Shown one piece after another: positions 18,965 through 27,295 of a stretch of DNA of 64,000 nt (positions are counted from its first letter, which is position 1; the number at the start of each line of letters is the position of its first letter). The notes below the pieces were generated by a model that did no database searches, was not told where the DNA came from, and was given only the letters and a program-made list of their open reading frames with translations. The stretch lies in contig NZ_FQUS01000004.1 in assembly GCF_900129315.1 (NCBI RefSeq), forward strand, positions 186,001-250,000, read 5' to 3'. The position numbers were made by a program, and so were the translations under genes. Source of the DNA: Fodinibius roseus (GTDB taxonomy: Bacteria; Bacteroidota; Rhodothermia; Balneolales; Balneolaceae).

Positions 18965-21439
18965 TTAAACCTTCCCTGTGGTTTTCAGCGGCGGTGCAGG
19001 CGTCTGATTCTGGTATTCTTCGAGCGTAAACTCATCAACCTCTACGAGGTCAAGCCGCGCATTTTCAGCCTCACGAATCAGCTCAGCCTCATCCGACGAA
19101 ATAATCCCTTTCTCCAGGGCCTCATCAATTACAAACCGGGGCTGTGTTTTAGGCAGCTCTTTTTTCTTCGTCGCCTTGTAGATCTTTTTGTAGACAGCTT
19201 CGGCATCTGCCAATGCCTGCAGGGCGTAGTCGTACCGTCCCATCGCCTGGTTCTTATCCTCGGGAAGGTAGATGCCGTCAGTCAGGCGATCCCGCTGCCT
19301 GCCGGGCTTCTGCATTGCCTGGGCCACCCTGTGTCCCAACGCATCGGCCGGCATGGTTCCTATCCTGTTCATCCTCGACCAAAGGGCAATGGGTCCCCGG
19401 AACAGCCAGCTAAGTCCGGGCACCTGTATCTCTCGATAGATGGCGTCAAAGGCTTCCTGGATCTGCGCAAAAGCGTACTGCATCGCCCATTCAAAAAAGA
19501 TGCGATCTTCTTCATGCTGTCCCTCGGCATCATAGCGGCGCAGCGTGGTGGTGGCCAGGTACATCCAGCTGAGAATATCGGCAAACCGCCCGCTTATTTT
19601 CTCCTTTATTTTAAGTCCCCCGCCATAAGAGCCCAGGGCAACATCCGCCAGGAAGGCAAAAGAAGCCGAGGCCCATGACAATTTTTTATAATATGCAGAG
19701 GCCGCACCGTCAACCGGCGATGAAGAAATGGCACCCCGCGTTACGCTCAACAGAAAGGCTCTCGCCGTATTACGGACAATATGGCCTATATGCTTCCAGA
19801 AGACATTGTCAAAGGCTTTGACATCCCCCCTTGTCAGGGCATCGATTTCATCATATGCATAGGGATGGCAACGGATGGCGCCCTGCCCGAATATCATCAG
19901 GCTTCGGGCCAGGATATTCGCTCCCTCCACCGTAATAGCGATCGGCAGCGCGGTATACTGGTGAGCAAAGATATTACGGGGTCCCCGTGAAATCCCCGCT
20001 CCGCCCTGAATATCCATCGCATCGTTTACGATCCTGCGTCCCAGCTCCGTGAAGTTATATTTGGCTATAGCCGTAATGACCGCCGGTTTTTCTCCCGTAT
20101 CCAGGGCGGCACAGGTATAACGGCGGGCGGCATCCATCAGATAATTAAAGCCGCCGATACGAGCCATGGGTTCTTCAATCCCTTCGAACTTTCCAATATT
20201 AATTCCAAACTGTCGCCGCACGGCCGCATACGCACCGATCGCCCTGGTAGCAACTTTAGCACCCCCCGCACTCTGGGCGGGCAGCGAAATACCACGTCCC
20301 ACTCCAAGCGATTCCATCAGCATCTGCCAGCCGTTGCCTGCCTGCTCGGGACCCCCGATAATCTGATCGATCGATACCACGGCATCATCCCCGTTAATCG
20401 GGCAGTTATAAAACGGCACCCCCAGAGGATCGTGGCGCCGCCCCAGCCGGATGCCTTCGGTATCGCTGGGAATCAGGGCACAGGTAATGCCCAGATCCCT
20501 GCCTTTTCCCAGATGATTTTCCGGGTCTTCCAATTTAAAGGCCAGTCCGATAATCGTTGATATGGCCGCCAGGGTAATATAGCGCTTTTCGAAATTAAGC
20601 CTGATATAGAGCTCTCCATCCTCCCCCTTAAAAACTTCTCCTTCCGCGGTCATGGCACCGGCATCAGAACCAGCGGTCGGTTCGGTAAGAGCAAAACAAG
20701 GCATTTCCTCTCCAGTCGCCAGTCCCGGCAGGTAACGATCTTTCTGTTCCTGTGTCCCGTAGTGCATTAAGAGCTCCGCCGGTCCCAGTGAATTCGGAAC
20801 CATTACAGTTGTCGCCAGCGGACCACAGCGGGAAGCCAGCTTCGCAATAATAGCGCTGTGAGCAGTAGCCGAAAAATTATATCCGCCGTATTCTTCGGGA
20901 ATAATTAAGCCGAAAAATTTATGTTCCCGCATATAATCCCAGACTTCATCCGTAAAACCTTTGCGGACAAATACATCCCAGTCATCGACCATGCTGCAGA
21001 GCTCTTCAACAGGTCCCTCTAAAAAAGCCTGTTCGTCATCCGATAATTCAGGATAAGATTCGTTGGCCAGTCGTTCCAGGTCCGGTTTCCCCGAGAACAG
21101 CTCGGCATCCACCCATACATTTCCCGCTTCAATAGCCGTGCGTTCTGTCTCTGAGATAACCGGGAGAAAATTCAGCGCATCCAGCAGCTTCATCAACGGA
21201 CCCGTTAAAAAAGTTCGGCGGATAGCTTTTATATTGAACAGCAGCACCAGTGCACTATAGACAACAAACAGCCAGGAAGGGGCTGAAAAACCCCAAAGCG
21301 CAACAAAACCACCGATCGCCCAGATCCAGAGCGGAGTGCCCCAAAAAGCAAGAAGTGTGGCTACAATAACCATACTTACAATAACCGCCCACAGTGGATA
21401 CTGAAACAAAAACCCCAAACTCTCATTAAAAAAATCCAT
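18965..21439 (-). CDS. fadE: Acyl-CoA dehydrogenase, FadE type
   Basis: FadE performs the first step of fatty-acid beta-oxidation, forming 2-enoyl-CoA and passing electrons to ETF. The 824-aa protein has the FadE layout: two or three N-terminal membrane helices (residues 10-70), the acyl-CoA dehydrogenase core with EMPCFALTEPTAGSDAG (about 248) and the C-terminal catalytic-region segment MDIQGGAGISRGPRN (about 492), then the DUF1974 domain to the C-terminus. Length matches E. coli FadE (814). A GAGGA Shine-Dalgarno lies before the ATG. The TetR gene ends 26 nt upstream, so regulator and enzyme form an operon. The EtfBA-FixCX set at 44796 is a plausible electron acceptor. Confidence 0.93.
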   Translation of the reverse strand: MDFFNESLGFLFQYPLWAVIVSMVIVATLLAFWGTPLWIWAIGGFVALWGFSAPSWLFVVYSALVLLFNIKAIRRTFLTGPLMKLLDALNFLPVISETERTAIEAGNVWVDAELFSGKPDLERLANESYPELSDDEQAFLEGPVEELCSMVDDWDVFVRKGFTDEVWDYMREHKFFGLIIPEEYGGYNFSATAHSAIIAKLASRCGPLATTVMVPNSLGPAELLMHYGTQEQKDRYLPGLATGEEMPCFALTEPTAGSDAGAMTAEGEVFKGEDGELYIRLNFEKRYITLAAISTIIGLAFKLEDPENHLGKGRDLGITCALIPSDTEGIRLGRRHDPLGVPFYNCPINGDDAVVSIDQIIGGPEQAGNGWQMLMESLGVGRGISLPAQSAGGAKVATRAIGAYAAVRRQFGINIGKFEGIEEPMARIGGFNYLMDAARRYTCAALDTGEKPAVITAIAKYNFTELGRRIVNDAMDIQGGAGISRGPRNIFAHQYTALPIAITVEGANILARSLMIFGQGAIRCHPYAYDEIDALTRGDVKAFDNVFWKHIGHIVRNTARAFLLSVTRGAISSSPVDGAASAYYKKLSWASASFAFLADVALGSYGGGLKIKEKISGRFADILSWMYLATTTLRRYDAEGQHEEDRIFFEWAMQYAFAQIQEAFDAIYREIQVPGLSWLFRGPIALWSRMNRIGTMPADALGHRVAQAMQKPGRQRDRLTDGIYLPEDKNQAMGRYDYALQALADAEAVYKKIYKATKKKELPKTQPRFVIDEALEKGIISSDEAELIREAENARLDLVEVDEFTLEEYQNQTPAPPLKTTGKV

Positions 21440-21465
21440 AACAATTCCTCACAATTGAGTTGTAC

Positions 21466-22083
21466 TTAATTATCTACAATATTCTCCAGCTTTAGCGAAT
21501 CGTACGTTATATAACCACTGATAATATGATTAATAGCTTCTTCGATAAATTCGTTCTGATCGATCCGGGTATCAAGCCGCTCCGATAACACTACTGACAT
21601 GACTCCATGCAGTTGTGCCCAAAAAGTGTACGCAGCTATATTTGGATTCTCTTCTTCAATTTTTCCGCAGCTTATCCCCTCTGTCAAAACATCCAACACC
21701 AACCCGTATCCCTTTCGGGCTTTGCGAAATTTCTTCTTCGGATAGCGAGTCATCTCTTCTGAGCTAACCAGATAGATAACCTGGTACTCCCGGGGATGTT
21801 TGAGAGCAAAGCTTACATATGTTTGTGCAAGCGCCTCTAACTTTTTGACCGGTGATTTTTTATTAACTACAGAAATTTCAAGTGCTCTGTTCAACCGTTC
21901 AATAGCTTCTTCAATAAGCGTGTGAACGAGATCATCCTTGCTTTCAAAATGAAGATAAATACTGGTTGCACTTACTCCGATGCTACGAGCAATCTTGCGC
22001 AGTGACAGGTTACGGTATCCATCCGAAAGCAGCAGTTCCCTGGCTGCACTTATAATCCGAAGCTTTAAACTTTGTTTATTCAT
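21466..22083 (-). CDS. TetR/AcrR family transcriptional regulator
   Basis: A 205-aa one-component repressor. Residues 5-55 form the TetR DNA-binding domain (RIISAARELLLSDGYRNLSL, IARSIGVSATSIYLHFESKD). The C-terminal domain has the WHG-like YTFWAQLHGVMSVVL (about residue 150), which places it in the TetR_C_33 group. It is cotranscribed with fadE 26 nt downstream, so the inducer is probably an acyl-CoA or fatty acid and the target its own operon; this is inferred from context. No clear operator palindrome was picked out in the upstream 423 bp. Confidence 0.9.
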   Translation of the reverse strand: MNKQSLKLRIISAARELLLSDGYRNLSLRKIARSIGVSATSIYLHFESKDDLVHTLIEEAIERLNRALEISVVNKKSPVKKLEALAQTYVSFALKHPREYQVIYLVSSEEMTRYPKKKFRKARKGYGLVLDVLTEGISCGKIEEENPNIAAYTFWAQLHGVMSVVLSERLDTRIDQNEFIEEAINHIISGYITYDSLKLENIVDN

Positions 22084-22506
22084 TTCTTTTATAGGTAGCA
22101 GTTAACACCGTTAAGTCGTAAGTAAACATTTCTAAGATCATTAAGCAATCTTATTTTTAAAAAGGTTACGCAAACTTTGCTAATAGATCAAAAAGAATAG
22201 TTAGTCCCATTCCACTCAAAGGTTATAAAAATAAATTTTCCGGTTCCGATTACTTATGTATACGAATATATTCCCTATTCCTCTAATCATGTTTTACTAA
22301 TACTTTCATATTTCTGCTACCATAGGGAATCTGAAAGGTTCGCCCGGGGCGTTGTATTAAATTTCCCATAGACTATCTGAATAAGAAGGTTATGAAAAAC
22401 AGGTTTTCAAGGTCGAAGTCAGAGGGAGGTTGGAACCAAAGCATACAGCCAATTTCAATCGACTGATAATGACGGGATCGGGCAAACGGCCGTTTTTTAA
22501 AATCCT
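22084..22506. other. Intergenic region upstream of the TetR-fadE operon
   Basis: 423 bp holding the TetR-fadE promoter region (AT-rich, 22084-22320) and a dispersed-repeat copy (22386-22500) next to the 3' end of trmB. No gene is seen. Confidence 0.55.
22386..22500 (+). repeat. Dispersed intergenic repeat, copy D
   Basis: It has AGGTTTTCAAGGTCGAAGTC, then GAGGGAGGTTGGAACC, AGCATACAGCC, ATTTCAATCGACTGATAA and the end CGGGCAAACGGCCGTTTT. It is closest to copy B with an internal deletion. Confidence 0.6.
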
Positions 22507-23187
22507 TTATAAAACGGGATCTCCCGGAAGCGTAAAACGGAGATAGGAAATCGTCTTTCCTTTTTTCAGGTGTTTACGTTCGAAATAGGTTTTTTGGGTG
22601 AGCATCGGATCCCCGGGTCGCTCTTCATATATATTCTCCACCATCTCCAGGATCCTGCATCCTGTCTTTTCGATGACGCTCCGGGTATAGGAGAAAAGCT
22701 GATCGCTGTCGGTTTTCAGCCGCACGGATCCGTCCGGCTGCAGGATGTTTTGATAGATATTCAGGAATTTGGGAGAAGTGAGTCGCTTGTTTCGATCGCT
22801 CCCCCGGGGATAGGGATCGGGAAAAGTGATCCAGATATCCTCCACCTCACCGGGGGCAAAATATCCGTCCAGGTGGTCGATATATATACGCAGGAAACGC
22901 ACATTTTCACGATTGCTCTGCAGCGCTTCACGTGCTCCTTTCCAGATGCGGGCACCTTTGATATCAACCCCTATAATATTATTACCGGGATACTGTTCGC
23001 TGAGCGCGAGTGAATATTCACCTTTCCCGCAGGCCAGCTCCAGAATGATCGGCTGCTCCTTTTCAAAAATCTCGGAATTCCACCGACCTTTCGGCATCGG
23101 GGCCTCCGACTCCTGAAAATCAGTGTATTCAAGCACATTCTCAAATGCGGTTATATCTTCAAAACGCTCGAGCTTATTTCGTCCCAT
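22507..23187 (-). CDS. trmB: tRNA (guanine-N7-)-methyltransferase
   Basis: TrmB uses S-adenosylmethionine to make m7G46 in the variable loop of tRNAs. The 226-aa protein has the SAM-binding LELACGKGEYSLAL (about residue 49), GVDIKGARIWKGA (about 73), the acidic IDHLDGYF (about 103) and the family signature DIWITFPDPYPR (about 117-128), followed by RLTSPKFLNIYQNIL. Length is typical. It starts 24 nt after the pdxH stop codon, on the same strand, and probably ends the operon 24457-22507 (redoxin, pdxH, trmB). Confidence 0.95.
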   Translation of the reverse strand: MGRNKLERFEDITAFENVLEYTDFQESEAPMPKGRWNSEIFEKEQPIILELACGKGEYSLALSEQYPGNNIIGVDIKGARIWKGAREALQSNRENVRFLRIYIDHLDGYFAPGEVEDIWITFPDPYPRGSDRNKRLTSPKFLNIYQNILQPDGSVRLKTDSDQLFSYTRSVIEKTGCRILEMVENIYEERPGDPMLTQKTYFERKHLKKGKTISYLRFTLPGDPVL

Positions 23188-23211
23188 AAACCGACTGTTA
23201 ATCTGTCTTGC

Positions 23212-23871
23212 TCAGGGAGAAAGGCGAAAGATTTCCCACAAGCCCTCCCCCTGCCTTTCATAGCATATACGATCGTGAAGGCGCCCTTTTCGTCCCTGCC
23301 AAAATTCGATATATTCAGGTACCAGCAAGTATCCTCCCCAGAATTCCGGCAGGGGCACTTCCTGATTTTCAAATCGCTTCTCTGCTTCCCTGAAGGTGTC
23401 CTCCAGCTCATTTCGAGAATCTACCCTGCTGCTCTGTTGAGAGGCCCAGGCACCCAGCTGACTTAAGCGGGGACGCCGCCGAAAATAGTCGGCCGACTTA
23501 GCCCGGCTTACCTTCTGTACCTGTCCCTCAATGCGCACTTGTCGTTCCAGCGGAGGCCAGTAAAAACACAAAGCCGCCTGTGGATTTTCTTCCAGCTCTC
23601 TGCCTTTACGGCTGGCATAGTTCGTATAAAACCGAAATCCATCCCGGTCCACCCCCTTGAGCAATACAATGCGGGAAGCCGGCACCCCTTCCCTGGTTGC
23701 CGTCGCCAGTGTCATGGCATTGGGGTCAAGCAGATCAGCGGACAATGCCTGTTCAAACCAGACCATAAACTGATCTATCGGGCTTTCTTCCACCGACGAC
23801 TCCGACAATACTTCCTGGGTATAATCGCGCCGTATTTTTTCAACTTTTTCCTGATCGTCGTCCTCGGACAT
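23212..23871 (-). CDS. pdxH: Pyridoxamine 5'-phosphate oxidase
   Basis: PdxH is an FMN enzyme oxidising pyridoxine or pyridoxamine 5'-phosphate to pyridoxal 5'-phosphate. The 219-aa protein shows MTLATATREGVPASRIVLLKG (FMN/substrate domain), FYTNYASRKGRELEENP, FYWPPLERQVRIEG, SRAKSADYFRRRPRLSQLGA and the C-terminal dimerisation region WGGYLLVPEYIEFWQGR...RLHDR. I chose ATG 23871 because AGGGGGAG sits 2 nt upstream; the in-frame TTG at 23886 would overlap the redoxin gene. It lies 7 nt after the redoxin gene and 24 nt before trmB. Confidence 0.95.
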   Translation of the reverse strand: MSEDDDQEKVEKIRRDYTQEVLSESSVEESPIDQFMVWFEQALSADLLDPNAMTLATATREGVPASRIVLLKGVDRDGFRFYTNYASRKGRELEENPQAALCFYWPPLERQVRIEGQVQKVSRAKSADYFRRRPRLSQLGAWASQQSSRVDSRNELEDTFREAEKRFENQEVPLPEFWGGYLLVPEYIEFWQGRKGRLHDRICYERQGEGLWEIFRLSP

Positions 23872-23878
23872 GCTCCCC

Positions 23879-24457
23879 CTATCCAAAATAATCCGGTTTG
23901 TTGCCGGCCTTCCACTTGATATTGCAGCCTATGCTTGGCTTTTGTTCATCTTTTATCTCTTCATCAAACAGCAGGTCGGCCGCTTCGCGTATATCTTTTC
24001 CCGTTACCGGCTTGTCATTGCCCGGACGACTGTCGTCGAACTGTCCCCGATACACCAGCTTATCATTCTCATCAAACAGGAAAAAGTCAGGTGTGCAGGC
24101 TGCACGGTATGCTTTGGCCACTTCCTGGGTGCCGTCATACAGATAGGGAAATGAAAATTGTTTCTCGCGGGCCAGGGCCGCCATCTTAACGGGGCTGTCG
24201 TCCGGATAATTCTCTACATCATTGGAGCTGATCGCAACGACACCAATACCTTTTTGCTGCAGATCCCGTGCAGTGATAACAAATTCATCCAGTATATGCT
24301 GTACGAACGGACAGTGATTACAGATAAATACAACCAATAATCCCTTGGCGTTGTCAAAATCTTTCAGCGCGACGAGCTGGTTGTTGATGGTATCAAATAA
24401 TCTAAATTGAGGAGCTTGAGTTCCAAGTTCCAACATGGTGGATGGGGTATCAGACAT
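23879..24457 (-). CDS. Thioredoxin-fold redoxin (AhpC/TSA-like, CNHCPF type)
   Basis: This 192-aa protein is a cytosolic thioredoxin-fold protein: LGTQAPQFRLFDT at the N-terminus, VFICNHCPFVQHIL (about residues 44-57) with the paired cysteines of a widespread CNHCPF subfamily, then VAISSNDVENYPDDSP and PYLYDGTQEVAKAYRAACTPDFFLFD. It lacks a signal peptide, so it is not a TlpA-type periplasmic reductase. It probably reduces peroxides or disulfides; the partner is unknown. It heads the redoxin-pdxH-trmB operon, and a TATCTTTG box lies 42 nt upstream. Confidence 0.88.
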   Translation of the reverse strand: MSDTPSTMLELGTQAPQFRLFDTINNQLVALKDFDNAKGLLVVFICNHCPFVQHILDEFVITARDLQQKGIGVVAISSNDVENYPDDSPVKMAALAREKQFSFPYLYDGTQEVAKAYRAACTPDFFLFDENDKLVYRGQFDDSRPGNDKPVTGKDIREAADLLFDEEIKDEQKPSIGCNIKWKAGNKPDYFG

Positions 24458-24498
24458 AATGCAATAATATTTATTCGGTGTTTTTTATTCTGTTAGCT

Positions 24499-24506
24499 CA
24501 AAGATA
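24499..24506 (-). promoter_or_regulatory. Promoter -7 box (TATCTTTG) of the redoxin-pdxH-trmB operon
   Basis: On the minus strand TATCTTTG lies about 42 nt upstream of the redoxin ATG. The same octamer precedes the gene at 389, consistent with a TAnnTTTG primary promoter. Confidence 0.45.
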
Positions 24507-24563
24507 CAAAAAGTTTAGCCGTGCAGTTGCCTGAATATATAAAATGCTGTGAGAGATGTGAAT

Positions 24564-24644
24564 AAAAAAAGCCCAATATCTATATGTTTTTTAGCGGTAA
24601 TTTATGTTTAGAAAGCTAATAAAACAGTAAAACAGATATTGGGC
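24564..24644 (-). terminator. Long hairpin terminator downstream of the radical SAM gene
   Basis: Arms at 24571-24581 and 24634-24644 are perfectly complementary (GCCCAATATCT / AGATATTGGGC), and the next inner bases also pair imperfectly (TATGTTTTTTAGC against GCTAATAAAACAGTA). On the minus strand seven T follow the stem. The large loop would also fit a degenerate palindromic mobile repeat. Confidence 0.6.
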
Positions 24645-24760
24645 CGGGCTATGTATTCCTATACGCAAGAAGAAGGAAAATGTTAGGTAGCATTTCTATC
24701 TATCCTGCCATCATCTAAGCTGTTCTCAGAACATTTTTGAAGACAACAGGCTGATACTCG

Positions 24761-25822
24761 TCAAAACAGATGCAGCTGCCCCTGTTCCGGCCGCCTGAAA
24801 TATTCGGACGACAGCGGATTCCATTCCCTGTTAAACCCCAATTTTTTGGTCTGGATCTCAAACATCTCCTTTATTTGATCTGAAAAGGCCCCTTCTCCCT
24901 TGAAGCGATCACCGAATTCACTTTTATTCAGCTTCCCTCCCTTCATATTCCTGATACGATTAAGCACTTTTTCTTTTCTGTCGGGGAAGTGATGCTCCAG
25001 CCATTCCCGAAACAGGTCTTTGACGCCGTGGGGGAGCCGCACGATAGTGTAGCCGGCATGCGAAGCGCCCGCCTCCTTTGCGGCTTTCAAAATATCCGCA
25101 CACTCATGATCGGTTAATCCCGGGATAATCGGAGCGACATTCACCCCTACCGAGATTCCCGCGCCGGCGAGTTGTTTGATAGCCTCCAGCCGACGATACG
25201 GCTGGGAGGTCCGCGGCTCCATGACCCGTGCCAATTCACGGTCCAGCGTGGTGACGGAAAGCGTTACGTGGGCGGCATTATATTCCGCAAGTTCCCCTAA
25301 CAGGTCCATATCGCGCGTTACCAGGTAGTTCTTGGTAATCATACTGACCGGGTTCCGTGCTTCGGCAAAAACCCCGAGACAGCTGCGCGTGATTTCAAGC
25401 TCCCGCTCCACCGGCTGATAGGGATCGGTAACACCGCTCATAATAACGGGCTCAGGCTTCCAGTTTTTTGAAGCAAACCGGGCCCGCAGTTTTTCCGCCG
25501 CATCATACTTGACCATGATGCGCGACTCGAAATCGAGCCCCGCCGAAAACCCCAGGTATTCGTGCGTGGGACGCGCATAGCAATAAATACAGCCGTGCTC
25601 GCACCCCCGGTACGGGTTCAGTCCATAGGTAAACGGGATATCGGGACTGTCGTTTTTGGATAAAATCTCTTTGGTATCGTCGCGGATGAGCCGGGTCTTT
25701 TGCGCGGGCTTCTGGCCGGTCTGCTCATCCACGTCATAATCGAGATACTCATTCTCGAACCGGTTGGCCGGGTTATCGGAAGCACCCCGGCCGCGTATGG
25801 GGTTTTGACTATCCTTCGGCAT
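24761..25822 (-). CDS. PA0069-family radical SAM protein (Rv2578c/SplB-like)
   Basis: A 353-aa radical SAM protein with the CxxxCxxC cluster motif in RGCEHGCIYCYARPTHEYLG (about residues 71-90), binding a [4Fe-4S] that reductively cleaves SAM. The N-terminal IRGRGASDNPANRFE and YDVDEQTGQKP are hallmarks of the PA0069 family, related to spore photoproduct lyase and the DUF1848/Rv2578c group. VTDPYQPVERELEITRSCL and GVNVAPIIPGLTDHE are also family-typical. The reaction is unknown, although DNA or RNA repair has been suggested from the SplB relationship. The C-terminus ends in QGQLHLF. The gene stands alone. Confidence 0.88.
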   Translation of the reverse strand: MPKDSQNPIRGRGASDNPANRFENEYLDYDVDEQTGQKPAQKTRLIRDDTKEILSKNDSPDIPFTYGLNPYRGCEHGCIYCYARPTHEYLGFSAGLDFESRIMVKYDAAEKLRARFASKNWKPEPVIMSGVTDPYQPVERELEITRSCLGVFAEARNPVSMITKNYLVTRDMDLLGELAEYNAAHVTLSVTTLDRELARVMEPRTSQPYRRLEAIKQLAGAGISVGVNVAPIIPGLTDHECADILKAAKEAGASHAGYTIVRLPHGVKDLFREWLEHHFPDRKEKVLNRIRNMKGGKLNKSEFGDRFKGEGAFSDQIKEMFEIQTKKLGFNREWNPLSSEYFRRPEQGQLHLF

Positions 25823-26118
25823 GCTGCACGCGTATGATCTTTATTCTTCTTTTCGTCTGCTGTTATAATAACACAAACAGTGACAGCATCGTGTCATCCC
25901 TTTATCATGAATGTTGCACCAGTTAGATCTGTTTGGCCTTTATTCCTCTCCTTTTGTCAAACAAATCCTCTCAGGCTGTAATGATAACGTGTTCATTCAT
26001 CCGGTTTCAAACCCGGTTCACCGGTGGACTTTCTCCGCTTCAGCCACAGCGGCAGGAAGCAGGAAGTACGGACCGGAAGCAGTGGAAGGATTTTTATCCC
26101 AAGCTCGCCTTTTAACAT
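25823..26118. other. Intergenic region, no recognised gene
   Basis: About 300 bp upstream of the radical SAM gene. Three short overlapping plus-strand frames (starting at 25911, 25933 and 26024) occur here, but none has a ribosome binding site or recognisable sequence. Confidence 0.45.
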
Positions 26119-26147
26119 AAAAAAGCCCCGAACGTCATGCCCGGGGC
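26119..26147 (-). terminator. Rho-independent terminator of the lipoprotein gene
   Basis: On the minus strand GCCCCG and CGGGGC pair across an 11-nt loop, followed by six T (26119-26124). It lies about 40 bp after the lipoprotein stop codon. Confidence 0.75.
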
Positions 26148-26185
26148 CATCTCTCTCAATTGTAACTAACTCAATGAATTATAAA

Positions 26186-27007
26186 TTACTCACAAGAAAC
26201 ATCCTGAAAATTTTCATTCCAGCATACTGTTTCTCCATTGGTAGTAATAGAACCGATATTGGTATCGGTATTCCAGGTGACCAAATGATTTTCACCATCA
26301 GCGAAGTTTAAGTCCATGCTGAAATCCGTACCTTCTTGTACAAAGTCAATGGTGGCGGTTTCATCAGCACTTTCATCATCAATAGCATCGCCATACATGG
26401 TCAGATTAATTTCTTTTTCTGTTTCACTGGTGAAATTCCATGTTGAGGTAATGAAAGGAACTTCCTCCTGAAGGTCGGAATCCATAGCATTAAAAGTCCA
26501 ATCACCCGTTGACTCATCATTGGAGACGGTTCCTTCAAAAATCTTATAATTATCAACGCTATTACCTTGACCGTCATCGTAACTCCAGTATGTTGCCCAT
26601 TTAACAGAATTACCGACTTCCTCGGCAGTTGTACGGTAACTGGCGCTCATCCCTTCGAAGTTATATGTATAAGACCATTCCCAAACTCCGTTGTTAAAAT
26701 CAGCCTCTTCCTGATTCGCCTGAGAAAAAAGTGTCCCATAACTCTGTCCAAAGCTAAAGAACATGGTATTCCAAAGAACTGTCATCCGGGCTTGATTAAA
26801 GTTATTTGTCTCGTTCAGTTCATCCGTAGCTGATTTTTGGGGGTTGTTTTCCTGGAAAAAAGAAACATCGGGTTGAGCATTTTCAATATTAGGCATTTCT
26901 GGCGGATTTTCTTTAACATCCGGTCCGGTACTGCTGCTGTCGTCTCCGCATCCCGTGAAGCCAACAAACAGGATGGCCATTAATACTGCATAGCTTATTT
27001 TTTTCAT
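26186..27007 (-). CDS. Lipoprotein, unknown family (paralogue of the gene at 30987)
   Basis: A 273-aa lipoprotein with lipobox GFTGC (Cys20) and a Ser/Pro-rich linker typical of outer-membrane-anchored proteins. The body is predicted all-beta, with motifs WEWSYTYNFEGMSASYRTTAEE, WNFTSETEKEINLTMYGD and a C-terminal WNTDTNIGSI...VCWNENFQDVSC. The same framework (WEWNYSY, TKNEG..GTWTYN, WNMDTKAGYI, CWGE..ENVSC) occurs in the lipoprotein at 30987-31787, so they are paralogues, each with two C-terminal cysteines that may form a disulfide. GAGGAG precedes the ATG. It resembles no family I can name. Confidence 0.7.
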   Translation of the reverse strand: MKKISYAVLMAILFVGFTGCGDDSSSTGPDVKENPPEMPNIENAQPDVSFFQENNPQKSATDELNETNNFNQARMTVLWNTMFFSFGQSYGTLFSQANQEEADFNNGVWEWSYTYNFEGMSASYRTTAEEVGNSVKWATYWSYDDGQGNSVDNYKIFEGTVSNDESTGDWTFNAMDSDLQEEVPFITSTWNFTSETEKEINLTMYGDAIDDESADETATIDFVQEGTDFSMDLNFADGENHLVTWNTDTNIGSITTNGETVCWNENFQDVSCE

Positions 27008-27105
27008 AACATCTCCTCAACTTTAGAATTTATTTAAATGGTTGTTCCATTAGGTAATACGTACTCTCCCGGTAAAACAGCTCAAAAAAATAAATTTATA
27101 AGTAT

Positions 27106-27258
27106 GAGGCCTTTGCAAAACTATTGTTTTGTCCAATCGCTACCTTTTAGCGATTTTAACATCTTCATGAACAGTCTATGCATTGCGGCTTTAAGTCGAT
27201 CAGGCTTTGATGCGCATCCTTTGGCATTGATCAAAGCCCCGCGCGAGTTCAAAGGCCC
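27106..27258 (-). repeat. Dispersed intergenic repeat, copy E (inverted)
   Basis: Read on the minus strand it has CCTTTGAA, GCGCATCAAAGCCTGATCG, GATTGGACAAAACAATAG and ends TTTTGCAAAGGCCTC, co-linear with the copies at 45697 and 50819. It lies between the lipoprotein start and the aldehyde dehydrogenase 3' end. Confidence 0.55.
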
Positions 27259-27295
27259 CGGCAAGAACCTTTTTAAAAGGAGATCCTACAAACGC

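Noticed and set aside
18899-19678. Plus-strand open frame antisense to fadE
   Set aside because: It lies inside the conserved C-terminal region of FadE and looks like a shadow of it.
25911-26120. 69-codon frame upstream of the radical SAM gene
   Set aside because: Three overlapping frames are open here with no ribosome binding site and no recognisable protein; chance openness is likely.
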